Position numbers and translations under genes: made by a program
Notes under the pieces: model-generated
What the model saw: only the letters and a program-made list of their open reading frames with translations
What the model was told of the DNA's origin: nothing
Databases searched by the model: none
In this document: positions 8,901 to 17,870 of the stretch, piece after piece
Numbering within the stretch: the first letter of the stretch is position 1
Layout of the letters: the number at the start of each line of letters is the position of its first letter
Assembly: GCA_946616365.1 (NCBI GenBank)
Contig: CAMOIX010000005.1
Span: 31,589 to 95,588 of the forward strand
Direction: 5' to 3'
Length of the DNA stretch: 64,000 nucleotides
From: AC2028 sp002373595
GTDB lineage: Bacteria; Bacillota; Clostridia; Lachnospirales; Lachnospiraceae

Positions 8901-9877
8901 CACGTATGAATATAGGACAGGTCCTTGAGATCCACCTTTCACTTGCTGCAAAGGCTCTCGGATTCAATGTTTCGACTCCTATATTCGACGGTGCAAACGA
9001 GAAGGACATCACTGAGACCCTTCTTCTTGCAAACGATTACGTAAATCTTCCTTTCGATGATAAGGAAGCTAAGACGCGCAAAGACAAGGACGGCAATCCT
9101 TACAAGGGAGATACTTTTGCCGGACTTCACAAAGATGAGCTGCTTCCGGAAGTATACAGCTATCTTTCCGAGCATCGCGATCACAGAAAACTCTGGGAGG
9201 GCGTGCCCATTCAGAGCGACGGAAAGGTTCGCTTAAGAGACGGAAGAACTGGAGAATATTTCGACAGTCCCGTTACTATCGGACATATGCATTACCTGAA
9301 ACTCCATCACCTCGTAGACGACAAGATCCATGCACGTTCGACCGGACCGTACAGCCTTGTTACCCAGCAGCCTCTCGGCGGTAAGGCACAGTTCGGAGGA
9401 CAGCGTTTCGGAGAGATGGAAGTTTGGGCCCTTGAGGCTTACGGTGCATCGTTCACCCTTCAGGAGATCCTTACCGTTAAGTCCGATGATATCAACGGAC
9501 GTGTTAAGACCTACGAAGCGATCATCAAGGGAGACAACATACCCGATGCAGGTATCCCTGAGTCCTTTAAGGTCCTTCTCAAAGAGCTCCAGGCACTCGG
9601 ACTTGATGTTCGTGTACTCGATGAGGACAGAAACGAGATCGAGCTTAAGGAGAATGTTGATTACGGTGATACCGATTTCCGTGGAGTCATGGAAGGAGAT
9701 CGCAGGGGATCCGATCAGGAAGAAGACAGATTTGCCAGCGAGGGATATTCCATCCGCGAGTCCGACGACGAAGATGATTCGTACGAGGAAGATGTTGATG
9801 CGGATGACGACTCGGAAGAAGAGCCTTCGGATGAGTATTTCACAGCCATGGAGCATGGCGGAAATCCCGAAGAATAA
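5924..9877 (+). CDS. rpoB: DNA-directed RNA polymerase subunit beta
   Basis: A 1317-residue beta subunit with a GAAGGGGTG ribosome binding site. The rifampicin pocket (starting FFGSSQLSQFMDQ at F495) keeps D506, H516 and S521, the equivalents of E. coli D516, H526 and S531, so the pocket looks wild type. The GDKMAGRHGNKG switch region lies near residue 950. The C-terminus carries an extra Asp/Glu-rich tail of about 60 residues (DDEDDSYEEDVDADDDSEEE), which is common in Clostridia. RpoB forms the catalytic core with RpoC, whose gene follows after 46 bases. Confidence 0.98.
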   Translation: MNKNRIRPINDAKTLRMSYARQREVLEMPNLIEVQVNSYKWFLEEGLKEVFDDISPILDFNGDLSLEFVDYEFRVDKKKYTIEECKERDATYSAPLFVKVRLHSKEDKNIQEHEVFMGDLPLMTDNGTFVVNGAERVIVSQLVRSPGMYYKVSHDKFGKELYACTVIPNRGAWLEYETDSNGVFYVRVDRTRKVAVTSLIRALGIGTNEEIRELFGDDDPMLEATIEKDPSVTGDNPTGSHESGLLELYRKIRPGEPLSVESAESLIHSMFFDARRYDLAKVGRYKFNKKMALRNRIRGKVAAEDVIDPNTGEVIVAKGKKIDMDMADLIQDSAVESVLIQTEEKNVKVLSNMMVDLTHYVDCDAKEVFGIKERVYYPLLKEILDEFGDDPDALTQAIARNVHELVPKHITKEDILASISYVFGLEYGIGHDDDIDHLGNRRIRAVGELLQNQYRVGLTRMERVVRERMSTHDANEVTPGSLINIKPVTAAVKEFFGSSQLSQFMDQNNPLSELTHKRRLSALGPGGLSRDRAGFEVRDVHYSHYGRMCPIETPEGPNIGLINSLASYARINEYGFIEAPYRKVNKKDPQNPKVTDDVIYMTADEEDNYYVAQANEQLDEKGHFVRKSVSGRHREETQEYPREMIDYMDVSPKMVFSVATALIPFLQNDDANRALMGSNMQRQAVPLMMTEAPVVGTGMEIKAAEDSGDCVLSTVDGKVTYVSADTIRIKPEGSKEVEYKLSKFSRSNQGNCYNQKPIVDKGEQVRAGQVIADGASTCNGELALGKNPLIGFMTWEGYNYEDAVLLSERLVQEDVYTSIHIEEYEAEARDTKLGPEEITRDVHGVGEEALKDLDERGIIRIGAEVRAGDILVGKVTPKGETELTAEERLLRAIFGEKAREVRDTSLKVPHGAYGIVVDAKVFTRENSEELPPGVNMSVRIYIAQKRKISVGDKMAGRHGNKGVVSRVLPVEDMPFLPNGRPLDIVLNPLGVPSRMNIGQVLEIHLSLAAKALGFNVSTPIFDGANEKDITETLLLANDYVNLPFDDKEAKTRKDKDGNPYKGDTFAGLHKDELLPEVYSYLSEHRDHRKLWEGVPIQSDGKVRLRDGRTGEYFDSPVTIGHMHYLKLHHLVDDKIHARSTGPYSLVTQQPLGGKAQFGGQRFGEMEVWALEAYGASFTLQEILTVKSDDINGRVKTYEAIIKGDNIPDAGIPESFKVLLKELQALGLDVRVLDEDRNEIELKENVDYGDTDFRGVMEGDRRGSDQEEDRFASEGYSIRESDDEDDSYEEDVDADDDSEEEPSDEYFTAMEHGGNPEE

Positions 9878-9923
9878 GCTCACTGTAAGTAACCGCTAAT
9901 TTGCTTGAAAAGGAGTGTTATAA

Positions 9924-12900
9924 ATGCCTGAAATGACGAATGATACATATCAGCCCATTACCTTTGACGCGATAAGGATAGGACTTGCATCTCCCGAGAA
10001 GATCCGTGAATGGTCACATGGCGAGGTTACTAAGCCCGAGACCATCAACTATCGTACCCTTAAGCCGGAGAGAGACGGTCTCTTCTGCGAGAGAATATTC
10101 GGACCCAGTAAGGACTGGGAGTGCCACTGCGGTAAGTACAAGAAGATCCGATACAAGGGCGTTGTCTGCGACAAGTGCGGCGTCGAGGTTACCAAGGCTA
10201 CCGTACGTCGTGAGAGAATGGGACATATCGAGCTTGCAGCTCCCGTTTCCCATATCTGGTACTTCAAAGGAATCCCCAGCCGTATGGGACTTATACTTGA
10301 TATATCTCCCAAGGTACTTGAGAAGATCCTTTATTTCGCATCATATATAGTTCTTGATCCCGCAGATTCTCCTCTTGAGAAGAAGCAGGTTCTCTCCGAG
10401 AAGGAATATCAGGATGCCAGAGAGCAGTACGGCAACAGATTCCGTGTCGGCATGGGCGCAGAGGCTATCAAAGAGCTTCTTTCCCAGATCGATCTCGAGG
10501 CAGAGAGAAAGGAACTTCGTGACGAGCTTCCCGGATCCTCAGGACAGAAGAGAGCCCGTATAGTAAAGAGACTTGAGGTAGTTGAGGCATTCTGCGACTC
10601 CGGCAATAAGCCCGAGTGGATGATCCTCGATGTACTTCCGGTCATCCCGCCCGATCTTCGTGCAATGGTACAGCTCGATGGCGGAAGATTTGCCACTTCC
10701 GACCTCAACGATCTCTACCGCAGGATAATAAACAGAAATAACAGACTTAGCAGGCTCCTTGATCTCGGAGCACCTGACATTATTGTCAGAAACGAGAAGA
10801 GAATGCTTCAGGAGGCTGTAGACGCGCTTATTGACAACGGACGCCGCGGACGCCCTGTAACCGGCCCCGGCAACCGTCCTCTTAAGTCTCTTTCCGATAT
10901 GCTTAAAGGTAAGACCGGACGTTTCCGTCAGAACCTTCTCGGAAAGCGTGTTGACTATTCCGGACGTTCCGTTATCGTCGTAGGACCCGAGCTTAAGATC
11001 TATCAGTGCGGACTTCCCAAGGAGATGGCACTTGAGCTCTTCAAGCCCTTCGTTATGAAGGAACTCGTAGGCCGCGGCATAAGCCAGAATATCAAGAATG
11101 CAAAGAAGCTTGTTGAGCGTTGGGATTCACAGGTTTGGGATGTCCTTGAGGATGTCATTCATGAGCATCCCGTTATGCTGAACCGTGCTCCTACACTTCA
11201 CAGACTCGGAATACAGGCATTTGAGCCCATCCTCGTAGAAGGTAAGGCGATCAAGCTTCATCCGCTTGTATGTACCGCATTCAACGCAGACTTCGACGGA
11301 GACCAGATGGCAGTACACCTTCCCCTTTCGGTGGAAGCACAGGCAGAGTGCCGTTTCCTTCTCCTGTCACCCAATAACCTTCTTAAGCCTTCAGACGGAG
11401 GCCCCGTTGCCGTTCCTTCACAGGATATGGTACTTGGAATCTACTACCTCACTCAGGAGAGAGACGGAGAGATCGGAGAAGGCAGTGCTTACAGCAGCTT
11501 AAACGAGGCTATACTCGCTTACGAGAACGGATATATCACTCTTCACAGCAAGATCCATGTGCGCAGGAGTGCCGTAAATGCAAAGGGAGAGACTATCACG
11601 GGAATGGTAGATACCACCCTCGGAAGACTCCTCTTCAACGAGATACTTCCTCAGGATCTCGGATTTGTAGACAGATCTGATCCGGAGCAGTTCCTGAAGC
11701 CCGAGATCGATTTCCTTGTAGGCAAGAAGCATCTTAAGGCTATACTCGAGGCTGTCATCAACACCCACGGTGCATTCAAGACCGCTGAGGTTCTCGATGA
11801 TGTAAAGGCTATCGGATACAAGTACTCGACCAGAGCGGCTATGACGGTTTCCATTTCCGATATGACCGTTCCTGAGAAGAAGCCCGAGCTCCTTGCGGAG
11901 GCTCAGAACACCGTCGACAAGATCGCTCTCAACTATCGCCGCGGACTTATCACCGAGGAAGAGAGATATGCCGAGGTTATCCGTACCTGGAACGAGACCG
12001 ATAAGGAACTTACTGATCTCCTTATCAACGGACTCGACAAATACAACAACATATTCATGATGGCCGATTCAGGAGCCCGTGGTTCCAACCAGCAGATCAA
12101 GCAGCTTGCCGGAATGCGTGGACTCATGGCTGATACGACCGGACGTACGATAGAGCTTCCCATTAAGTCCAACTTCCGTGAAGGACTTGACGTTCTGGAG
12201 TATTTCCTTTCCGCACACGGTGCACGTAAGGGACTTTCCGATACCGCTCTTCGTACTGCTGACTCAGGATACCTTACCCGTCGAATGGTAGACGTATCAC
12301 AGCAGCTTGTCATCCACGATATGGATTGCGCAGAGGGACTCGATGAGATCCCCGGAATGACCGTAAAGGCATTCATGGACGGCAAGGAGACCATAGAGAA
12401 ACTTCAGGATCGTATCACAGGACGTGTTTCCTGTGAGGAGATCAAGGACAAGAAGGGCAATACCATCGTAGGTGTTAACCAGATGATCACTCCCGCCAGA
12501 GCAAAGAAGATCCTCTCTGAGGGTGTCAGCGCCAAGGGAGAGCCCGTTGACCGCGTAAGGATCCGTACCATTCTCACCTGCCGTTGCAAGAACGGAATCT
12601 GCGCTAAGTGCTACGGTGCTAACATGGCTACCGGAGAAGGCGTTCAGATCGGTGAGGCAGTCGGAATCATAGCGGCACAGTCCATCGGTGAGCCCGGAAC
12701 ACAGCTTACCATGAGAACCTTCCATACCGGAGGTGTTGCAGGAGACAACATCACTCAGGGTCTTCCTCGTGTAGAGGAGCTTTTCGAGGCCAGAAAGCCC
12801 AAGGGACTTGCGATCATCTGCGAGTTCGACGGTGTGGCTGAGATCAGAGACACCAAGAAGAAGAGAGAGGTTGTCGTTACCAATAAAGAGACCGGTGAGA

Positions 12901-13547
12901 GCAAAGCTTACCTCATCCCTTACGGATCAAGGATCAAGGTTGTAGACGGACAGCACCTTGAGGCAGGAGACGAGCTTACCGAAGGATCGGTTAATCCTCA
13001 CGATCTTCTCAAGATCAAGGGAATCCGTTCCGTACAGGATTATCTCCTTCGCGAGGTACAGCGTGTATACCGTCTCCAGGGTGTTGATATCGCAGATAAG
13101 CATATTGAGATCCTCGTTCGTCAGATGCTCCGCAAGGTACGCATTGACGAGCCCGGAGATACCGAATATCTCTCCGGCACACTTGTTGACTTCATCGAGT
13201 TTGAAGAGCTCAACAAGCAGCTTGCTGCAGAGGGCAAGACTCCCGCAGAAGGAGAGCGTATCATCCTCGGTATTACCAAGGCAGCTCTTGCTACTGATTC
13301 CTTCATGTCGGCCGCATCATTCCAGGAGACCACCAAGGTTCTCACCGATGCTGCGATCAAGGGCAAGATCGATCCTCTTACCGGACTTAAAGAGAACGTT
13401 ATCATCGGTAAGCTGATCCCTGCAGGAACCGGGCTTAAGAGATACAGAAATACCGAGCTCTCAACGGATTATCAGAATGCTACCGATCAGATGAATGCTG
13501 AAGAGGCAGCAGAGGAAGCTGCAGCAAACGCAGCAGAGGAAGAGTAA
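9924..13547 (+). CDS. rpoC: DNA-directed RNA polymerase subunit beta'
   Basis: A 1207-residue beta' subunit. The catalytic loop NADFDGDQMAVH places the Mg-binding aspartates at D456, D458 and D460. The N-terminal zinc site (CHCGKYKK...CDKCG) and the second cysteine cluster (CRCKNGICAKCYG) are intact. The C-terminus is short and Ala/Glu-rich. An AAAGGAGTG site lies upstream. The gene is followed by a strong terminator, ending the polymerase operon. Confidence 0.98.
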   Translation: MPEMTNDTYQPITFDAIRIGLASPEKIREWSHGEVTKPETINYRTLKPERDGLFCERIFGPSKDWECHCGKYKKIRYKGVVCDKCGVEVTKATVRRERMGHIELAAPVSHIWYFKGIPSRMGLILDISPKVLEKILYFASYIVLDPADSPLEKKQVLSEKEYQDAREQYGNRFRVGMGAEAIKELLSQIDLEAERKELRDELPGSSGQKRARIVKRLEVVEAFCDSGNKPEWMILDVLPVIPPDLRAMVQLDGGRFATSDLNDLYRRIINRNNRLSRLLDLGAPDIIVRNEKRMLQEAVDALIDNGRRGRPVTGPGNRPLKSLSDMLKGKTGRFRQNLLGKRVDYSGRSVIVVGPELKIYQCGLPKEMALELFKPFVMKELVGRGISQNIKNAKKLVERWDSQVWDVLEDVIHEHPVMLNRAPTLHRLGIQAFEPILVEGKAIKLHPLVCTAFNADFDGDQMAVHLPLSVEAQAECRFLLLSPNNLLKPSDGGPVAVPSQDMVLGIYYLTQERDGEIGEGSAYSSLNEAILAYENGYITLHSKIHVRRSAVNAKGETITGMVDTTLGRLLFNEILPQDLGFVDRSDPEQFLKPEIDFLVGKKHLKAILEAVINTHGAFKTAEVLDDVKAIGYKYSTRAAMTVSISDMTVPEKKPELLAEAQNTVDKIALNYRRGLITEEERYAEVIRTWNETDKELTDLLINGLDKYNNIFMMADSGARGSNQQIKQLAGMRGLMADTTGRTIELPIKSNFREGLDVLEYFLSAHGARKGLSDTALRTADSGYLTRRMVDVSQQLVIHDMDCAEGLDEIPGMTVKAFMDGKETIEKLQDRITGRVSCEEIKDKKGNTIVGVNQMITPARAKKILSEGVSAKGEPVDRVRIRTILTCRCKNGICAKCYGANMATGEGVQIGEAVGIIAAQSIGEPGTQLTMRTFHTGGVAGDNITQGLPRVEELFEARKPKGLAIICEFDGVAEIRDTKKKREVVVTNKETGESKAYLIPYGSRIKVVDGQHLEAGDELTEGSVNPHDLLKIKGIRSVQDYLLREVQRVYRLQGVDIADKHIEILVRQMLRKVRIDEPGDTEYLSGTLVDFIEFEELNKQLAAEGKTPAEGERIILGITKAALATDSFMSAASFQETTKVLTDAAIKGKIDPLTGLKENVIIGKLIPAGTGLKRYRNTELSTDYQNATDQMNAEEAAEEAAANAAEEE

Positions 13548-13562
13548 TACTTTCGTTTTATG

Positions 13563-13600
13563 AAGGAGTTGCAGGAGGAATCTCCGGCAACTCCTTTTTT
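13563..13600 (+). terminator. Intrinsic terminator after rpoC
   Basis: AAGGAGTTGC (13563-13572) pairs with GCAACTCCTT (13587-13596), followed by a run of T to 13600. It ends only 14 bases before rfbD. Confidence 0.9.
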
Positions 13601-13614
13601 AACAGGAGAAGGAT

Positions 13615-14532
13615 ATGAAAGTACTGGTTACGGGAGTGGGCGGACAGCTTGGACATGATGTGATGAATGAACTGCACTCACGCGGAAGTATGGGTGTGGG
13701 TTCGGATATTGCACCTGCATATTCAGGTATTGAGGACGGTTCGCCCGTGACTGAGATGGAATATATCCAAATGGATATAACCGATGCTGAGAAGGTTCGC
13801 GAAGTGGTCGGATCGGTGAAGCCGGATGTGATCGTTCACTGTGCAGCCTGGACAGCCGTAGACGCCGCAGAAGACCCTGAGAATCGTGACAAGGTCATGA
13901 AGATCAATGTGGACGGTACAAGGAACCTGGCTGTGGCAGCAAAGGCTATAGATGCATCTATGTGTTATATCAGCACCGATTATGTCTTTGACGGACAGGG
14001 AGAGACTCCCTGGGATCCGGACTGCAAAGACTACGCACCGATATCCGTTTACGGTGAGAGTAAGCTCCGCGGCGAGCAGGCGCTCGCTGAGACGATCGAT
14101 AAGTATTTTATCGTACGTATAGCATGGGCCTTTGGATTAAACGGCAATAACTTCGTCAAGACTATGCTTAAACTCTCTGATAATCATGACGAACTCCGTG
14201 TGGTGAGCGATCAGATAGGTACTCCGACATACATGTACGATCTCGCAAGGCTTCTTGTCGATATGATACAGACTGACAGATACGGATATTATCATGCGAC
14301 CAATGAAGGCGGATATATCTCCTGGTATGACTTCGCATGTGAGATATTCAGACAGGCAGGGAAGAAGACAAGAGTGATCCCGGTCACGACCGCCGAATAC
14401 GGTCTTTCCAAGGCGGCAAGGCCTTTCAACAGCAGGCTGGACAAGAGCAAACTGGTGAAGAACGGATTTAAGCCTCTTCCGGAGTGGAAGGATGCACTCG
14501 CCAGATACCTTAAGGAAAGCGGAGTAATCTGA
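13615..14532 (+). CDS. rfbD: dTDP-4-dehydrorhamnose reductase
   Basis: A 305-residue extended SDR enzyme with an N-terminal nucleotide-binding VTGVGGQLGHDV motif, STDYVFDG and the catalytic YxxxK (YGESK). It catalyses the last step of dTDP-L-rhamnose synthesis, reducing dTDP-4-dehydro-L-rhamnose. A GGAGAAGG site precedes the ATG. The other three pathway genes (rfbB, rfbA, rfbC) lie about 28 kb downstream. No promoter is visible between the rpoC terminator and this gene, so it may depend on read-through or a promoter inside rpoC. It overlaps the next gene by one base. Confidence 0.93.
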   Translation: MKVLVTGVGGQLGHDVMNELHSRGSMGVGSDIAPAYSGIEDGSPVTEMEYIQMDITDAEKVREVVGSVKPDVIVHCAAWTAVDAAEDPENRDKVMKINVDGTRNLAVAAKAIDASMCYISTDYVFDGQGETPWDPDCKDYAPISVYGESKLRGEQALAETIDKYFIVRIAWAFGLNGNNFVKTMLKLSDNHDELRVVSDQIGTPTYMYDLARLLVDMIQTDRYGYYHATNEGGYISWYDFACEIFRQAGKKTRVIPVTTAEYGLSKAARPFNSRLDKSKLVKNGFKPLPEWKDALARYLKESGVI

Positions 14533-16286
14533 TGATCTCCGGACTTCTGAGACTTTTACCGCGATCACGTAAGTATGTTGTATTTGGCGTGTTCTGGCGA
14601 TGGATATCGCTGGTTGCAGGATTTTTTATGATATATGGGGTGGCTTCGCTCCTTACGGGAGTGAGTCACCCTTTGCCTTTTGTAACGATCATAATGGGTG
14701 CTTTGCTGGTCGGATTCTTATCGGATGAGTGCATAGTCAAATGTAAGATAAAGTCAGTATCCGATATCAGAAGGATAACCGGCAGGATGGCACTTGATAA
14801 GATTGAAAGCATCGGACCGTCGTACAGGGAGAACATATCTGATGAAACGGTGATTGGCTTTCTGTGTGAAGGTACAGGGAGTCTGGAAAGATACATAACT
14901 GAATTTATCCCGACGGTTTTGTTTTCCGCTCTGTCTGCAGTGACGATCTTTGCTGTTATGATCAATTATGATGCCAAAACAGCATCTGTGCTTTTGCTCT
15001 TTTCGATCATATCTTTTATCTTTTCATTTATCATCATAAAGACAAAAAATGAACCCGGATCGATCATTGATATCATCACATACGGAGGCTCACTCGTCGG
15101 TATGTGTATCGCAGCTGCCGGGTACTTTCAGGGCAGGATCAGACTGATGCCTGCGATAATATCTTTTATTGTGTCAGCAGTGGCAATGCTTCCTTTCAGG
15201 AGACTGGGATCGCTTATTGGGATAGCTGTAGAGGGAGAGAATGCGATATCCGAGCTTGGAATATTGTTCGGTATTAGGGACAGAGAAGCAGGGCTCGACA
15301 GAAGACTCGGGGATAAGGTAGATATCAGATTTGATAATGTATGCCTTTTCGGAGACGAAGGTGCGGACGAAATAAACGCTTGTTTCCACTCGGGCAGAGT
15401 AGCTGTATATGATGGCGATGAAGGCGGAGTGATCGCCGGTATCCTGAGCGGCAGGAAGACTTACCAAAGCGGAAATGTAAAACTTAACGGTGTGGAACTG
15501 TCAGGGATCTCGCCAGGCTCTGCATGCGATATCATTACTTATGTCGGTGATGACAGTTATATTTTTTCCGGGACTGTGCGTGACAATCTCCTGATGGGCG
15601 ATCCTGATGCGGATGACAATAAATGCAAAGCGGCACTTAAGAAGGTGAGCTTTATCATAGCACTCGAACTCGCGGACGGACTTGATACGAGAGTCGCCGA
15701 GGATGGAGGAAATCTGTCAAAGGGGCAAAGGATGAGACTCCTTGTCGCAAGAGCGCTGCTTCACGATACACCTGTCTATGTATTCGACAATGTGAGATCG
15801 GGCGTCGATGATGAAAGCCGTAAAGTGATAGAAAGTATCATTAATGATATTTCATATGCGCATACAGTGCTTGATATAAGGCATTCGGATATGCCTGTAC
15901 TTTATGATGAGGGGTCGACCGATGCGAGAGATCGCGAGATTTCAGAAGGGATAAATGCATTTATTTCCGAGACGGTACGCGGCGCGGCAGAGAGTATCAG
16001 ATTTGGAAACTTTGGAAAAAGAAGTGACCTGTATGAGAAGTATGCGTCTGCGATATCAAACGAAAACGGTAAGGCCGAACGCGTCAGAGACAGAATACGG
16101 TCATATATCCGGTTGGCTCTTGTTTTTGTTTTTTTGTTTATAGTAAATTATTTTGTATATAAGATGAGCCGTTCGGAAATTGCATTTTTGCCGGCTTCGA
16201 TAACAGTTTGTGTACTTGCGGTTTTATGTCTGTTTGTTATGGAAAGGAGAGATCCATATGCCTTTAAATCCTATCATAAACGCTGA
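14532..16286 (+). CDS. ABC-exporter-like membrane protein with inactivated ATPase motifs
   Basis: A 584-residue uninterrupted protein laid out like a CydC/CydD-type exporter half: about six membrane segments (residues 15-235), a nucleotide-binding-like domain (about 255-480) and, unusually, two more membrane segments at the C-terminus (about 530-575). In the Walker A position the sequence reads YDGDEGGVIAG (D294-G302), so the lysine is replaced by V300. The signature is LSKGQ. The Walker B aspartate D419 is kept but the catalytic glutamate is N420 (VFDN). It should not hydrolyse ATP by the normal route. It is translationally coupled to rfbD and overlaps the GH43 gene by 29 bases. The role is unknown. 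Confidence 0.75.
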   Translation: MISGLLRLLPRSRKYVVFGVFWRWISLVAGFFMIYGVASLLTGVSHPLPFVTIIMGALLVGFLSDECIVKCKIKSVSDIRRITGRMALDKIESIGPSYRENISDETVIGFLCEGTGSLERYITEFIPTVLFSALSAVTIFAVMINYDAKTASVLLLFSIISFIFSFIIIKTKNEPGSIIDIITYGGSLVGMCIAAAGYFQGRIRLMPAIISFIVSAVAMLPFRRLGSLIGIAVEGENAISELGILFGIRDREAGLDRRLGDKVDIRFDNVCLFGDEGADEINACFHSGRVAVYDGDEGGVIAGILSGRKTYQSGNVKLNGVELSGISPGSACDIITYVGDDSYIFSGTVRDNLLMGDPDADDNKCKAALKKVSFIIALELADGLDTRVAEDGGNLSKGQRMRLLVARALLHDTPVYVFDNVRSGVDDESRKVIESIINDISYAHTVLDIRHSDMPVLYDEGSTDARDREISEGINAFISETVRGAAESIRFGNFGKRSDLYEKYASAISNENGKAERVRDRIRSYIRLALVFVFLFIVNYFVYKMSRSEIAFLPASITVCVLAVLCLFVMERRDPYAFKSYHKR

Positions 16287-17817
16287 TTTTCCCGATCCCG
16301 ATATAGTCAGGGTCGGAGATACCTTTTACATGATAAGCACCACTATGTTTTTTATGCCGGGGGGAGATATCCTCAGGTCTTATGATCTGGCGCATTGGGA
16401 GATAGTAGGACATATATTTGCGGATCTGGGTGAGGGGGACAGATACGAGCTGGCTAATGGCGAGAATGTGTATTCGCGCGGAATGTGGGCTCCTTCCATT
16501 AGGTATCATGATGGCCTTTTCTATGTGACATTTGCATGTAATGAAAAGAGAAAATCTCTCCTCTATACCGCAAAGGATCCTCTCGGAGAATGGGAACTGA
16601 CCGAACTTGATGATTTCTATCATGATGCATCGCTCTTTTTTGATGACGACGGCAGAGTGTATATCGTCTCGGGCAATACCACAATAAATATCAATGAACT
16701 GGATCCGAAGACATGGAAGAAAAAGGAAGGCGGACTGTCGAAGGTTCTGATAGAGGATAAAAAAGGACAGTTCCTCGGCTACGAGGGATGCCATCTGTAT
16801 AAATACAATGGTAAGTATTACCTTTTCACCTGCCATATGCCCAAAGAGACAGACGGGCGCAAGACAGAGGACTGTTTTATATCGGACAGCTTAGAAGGGT
16901 CATTCAGAGGTAAACTCATATTAAATGACTGCATGGGATACAGACCTTATCTGCAGGTCGCACAGGGCGGAATGGTCGATGATGCATATGGTAATCTCTA
17001 TATGTTTATGTTCCAGGACAGAGGTGCTATAGGACGTGCTCCTGTCATCATGCCCATGCGATTTGACGATGACGGATATCCCATGCCCGATACACCCGAT
17101 GGGAAAGTTCCGATATCATTTGAAGGCTGTAAATATGATCCTGCAGTGAATGACAGGATAAGGGACCTTATATATGCGGATGATGACTTTGGATATAAAG
17201 ATGTGGATGATATGCTCGCTTCATCACCGTGGTGGCAGATATCACATAATCCGGATAAAGGGTGCATATCCTTTACGGACAGGCACTCGATCAAGATAAA
17301 GACAAACAGGACCGTTCCCAATCTGCTCCATGCGAGAAATGTATTTACAGTGCGCTGCATGGGACCTGCGAGCAAGGCGAGTGTTAAGATCGATGTATCG
17401 GGACTGAATGAGGGCGATTACGCGGGCATCGCTGTTTACAATGCTCACTACGGATCTCTGGCTGTCAGGAAGCATGATGGCAAGAACGAACTTGTTCTTG
17501 TAAATGCAGATGCTGCAAATCCCGGCGTGGGAGGTGATAAGGGTTTCTTCGACAGAGATCCGGAGGAAACCGTCATCGACACACTTGACACAGGTGTCAT
17601 AACGCTTATTGCAAATGCGGATTTTTCCAAAGAGCGGGATGTGTCGTACTTTGAGTATGTTAAAGCCGGTGAGAAGAAAAAAGCAGGCGGGGAGCATCCC
17701 ATGTACTTCAAACTCGATATGTTCACGGGGTGCAGGTTCGCACTCTTTGTATATTCAAAAGAGCAGCCCGGAGGCTGCGCTGAGTTCTCTGATTATCGTA
17801 TGACCGTTGCAGAATAA
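16258..17817 (+). CDS. Glycoside hydrolase family 43 protein, cytoplasmic
   Basis: The start at 16258 is preferred because GGAAAGGAGA lies just upstream and MPLNPIINADFPDPD is the normal GH43 beginning. The result is 519 residues: a five-bladed beta-propeller (about 1-310) plus a C-terminal beta-sandwich (about 320-519). The likely catalytic base is D13, the modulating aspartate D123 (YHDAS) and the acid E176 (GYEGCHLY). There is no signal peptide, so it should act on imported oligosaccharides, most likely as a beta-xylosidase or alpha-arabinofuranosidase; the substrate cannot be fixed from sequence. It overlaps the preceding ABC-like gene by 29 bases and faces a convergent diguanylate cyclase gene. 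Confidence 0.85.
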   Translation: MPLNPIINADFPDPDIVRVGDTFYMISTTMFFMPGGDILRSYDLAHWEIVGHIFADLGEGDRYELANGENVYSRGMWAPSIRYHDGLFYVTFACNEKRKSLLYTAKDPLGEWELTELDDFYHDASLFFDDDGRVYIVSGNTTININELDPKTWKKKEGGLSKVLIEDKKGQFLGYEGCHLYKYNGKYYLFTCHMPKETDGRKTEDCFISDSLEGSFRGKLILNDCMGYRPYLQVAQGGMVDDAYGNLYMFMFQDRGAIGRAPVIMPMRFDDDGYPMPDTPDGKVPISFEGCKYDPAVNDRIRDLIYADDDFGYKDVDDMLASSPWWQISHNPDKGCISFTDRHSIKIKTNRTVPNLLHARNVFTVRCMGPASKASVKIDVSGLNEGDYAGIAVYNAHYGSLAVRKHDGKNELVLVNADAANPGVGGDKGFFDRDPEETVIDTLDTGVITLIANADFSKERDVSYFEYVKAGEKKKAGGEHPMYFKLDMFTGCRFALFVYSKEQPGGCAEFSDYRMTVAE

Positions 17818-17837
17818 TATAGAGTCAGGATAATAAA

Positions 17838-17870
17838 AGAGTCGCAGACGGATCATCGTCTTGCGGCTCT
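17838..17870 (-). terminator. Hairpin terminator for the minus-strand diguanylate cyclase gene
   Basis: AGAGTCGCAGACG and CGTCTTGCGGCTCT form an imperfect stem around GATCAT. On the minus strand it is followed by a T-rich run (CTTTTATTATCC). It overlaps the last codons of the gene and may also serve the converging GH43 transcript. Confidence 0.6.
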
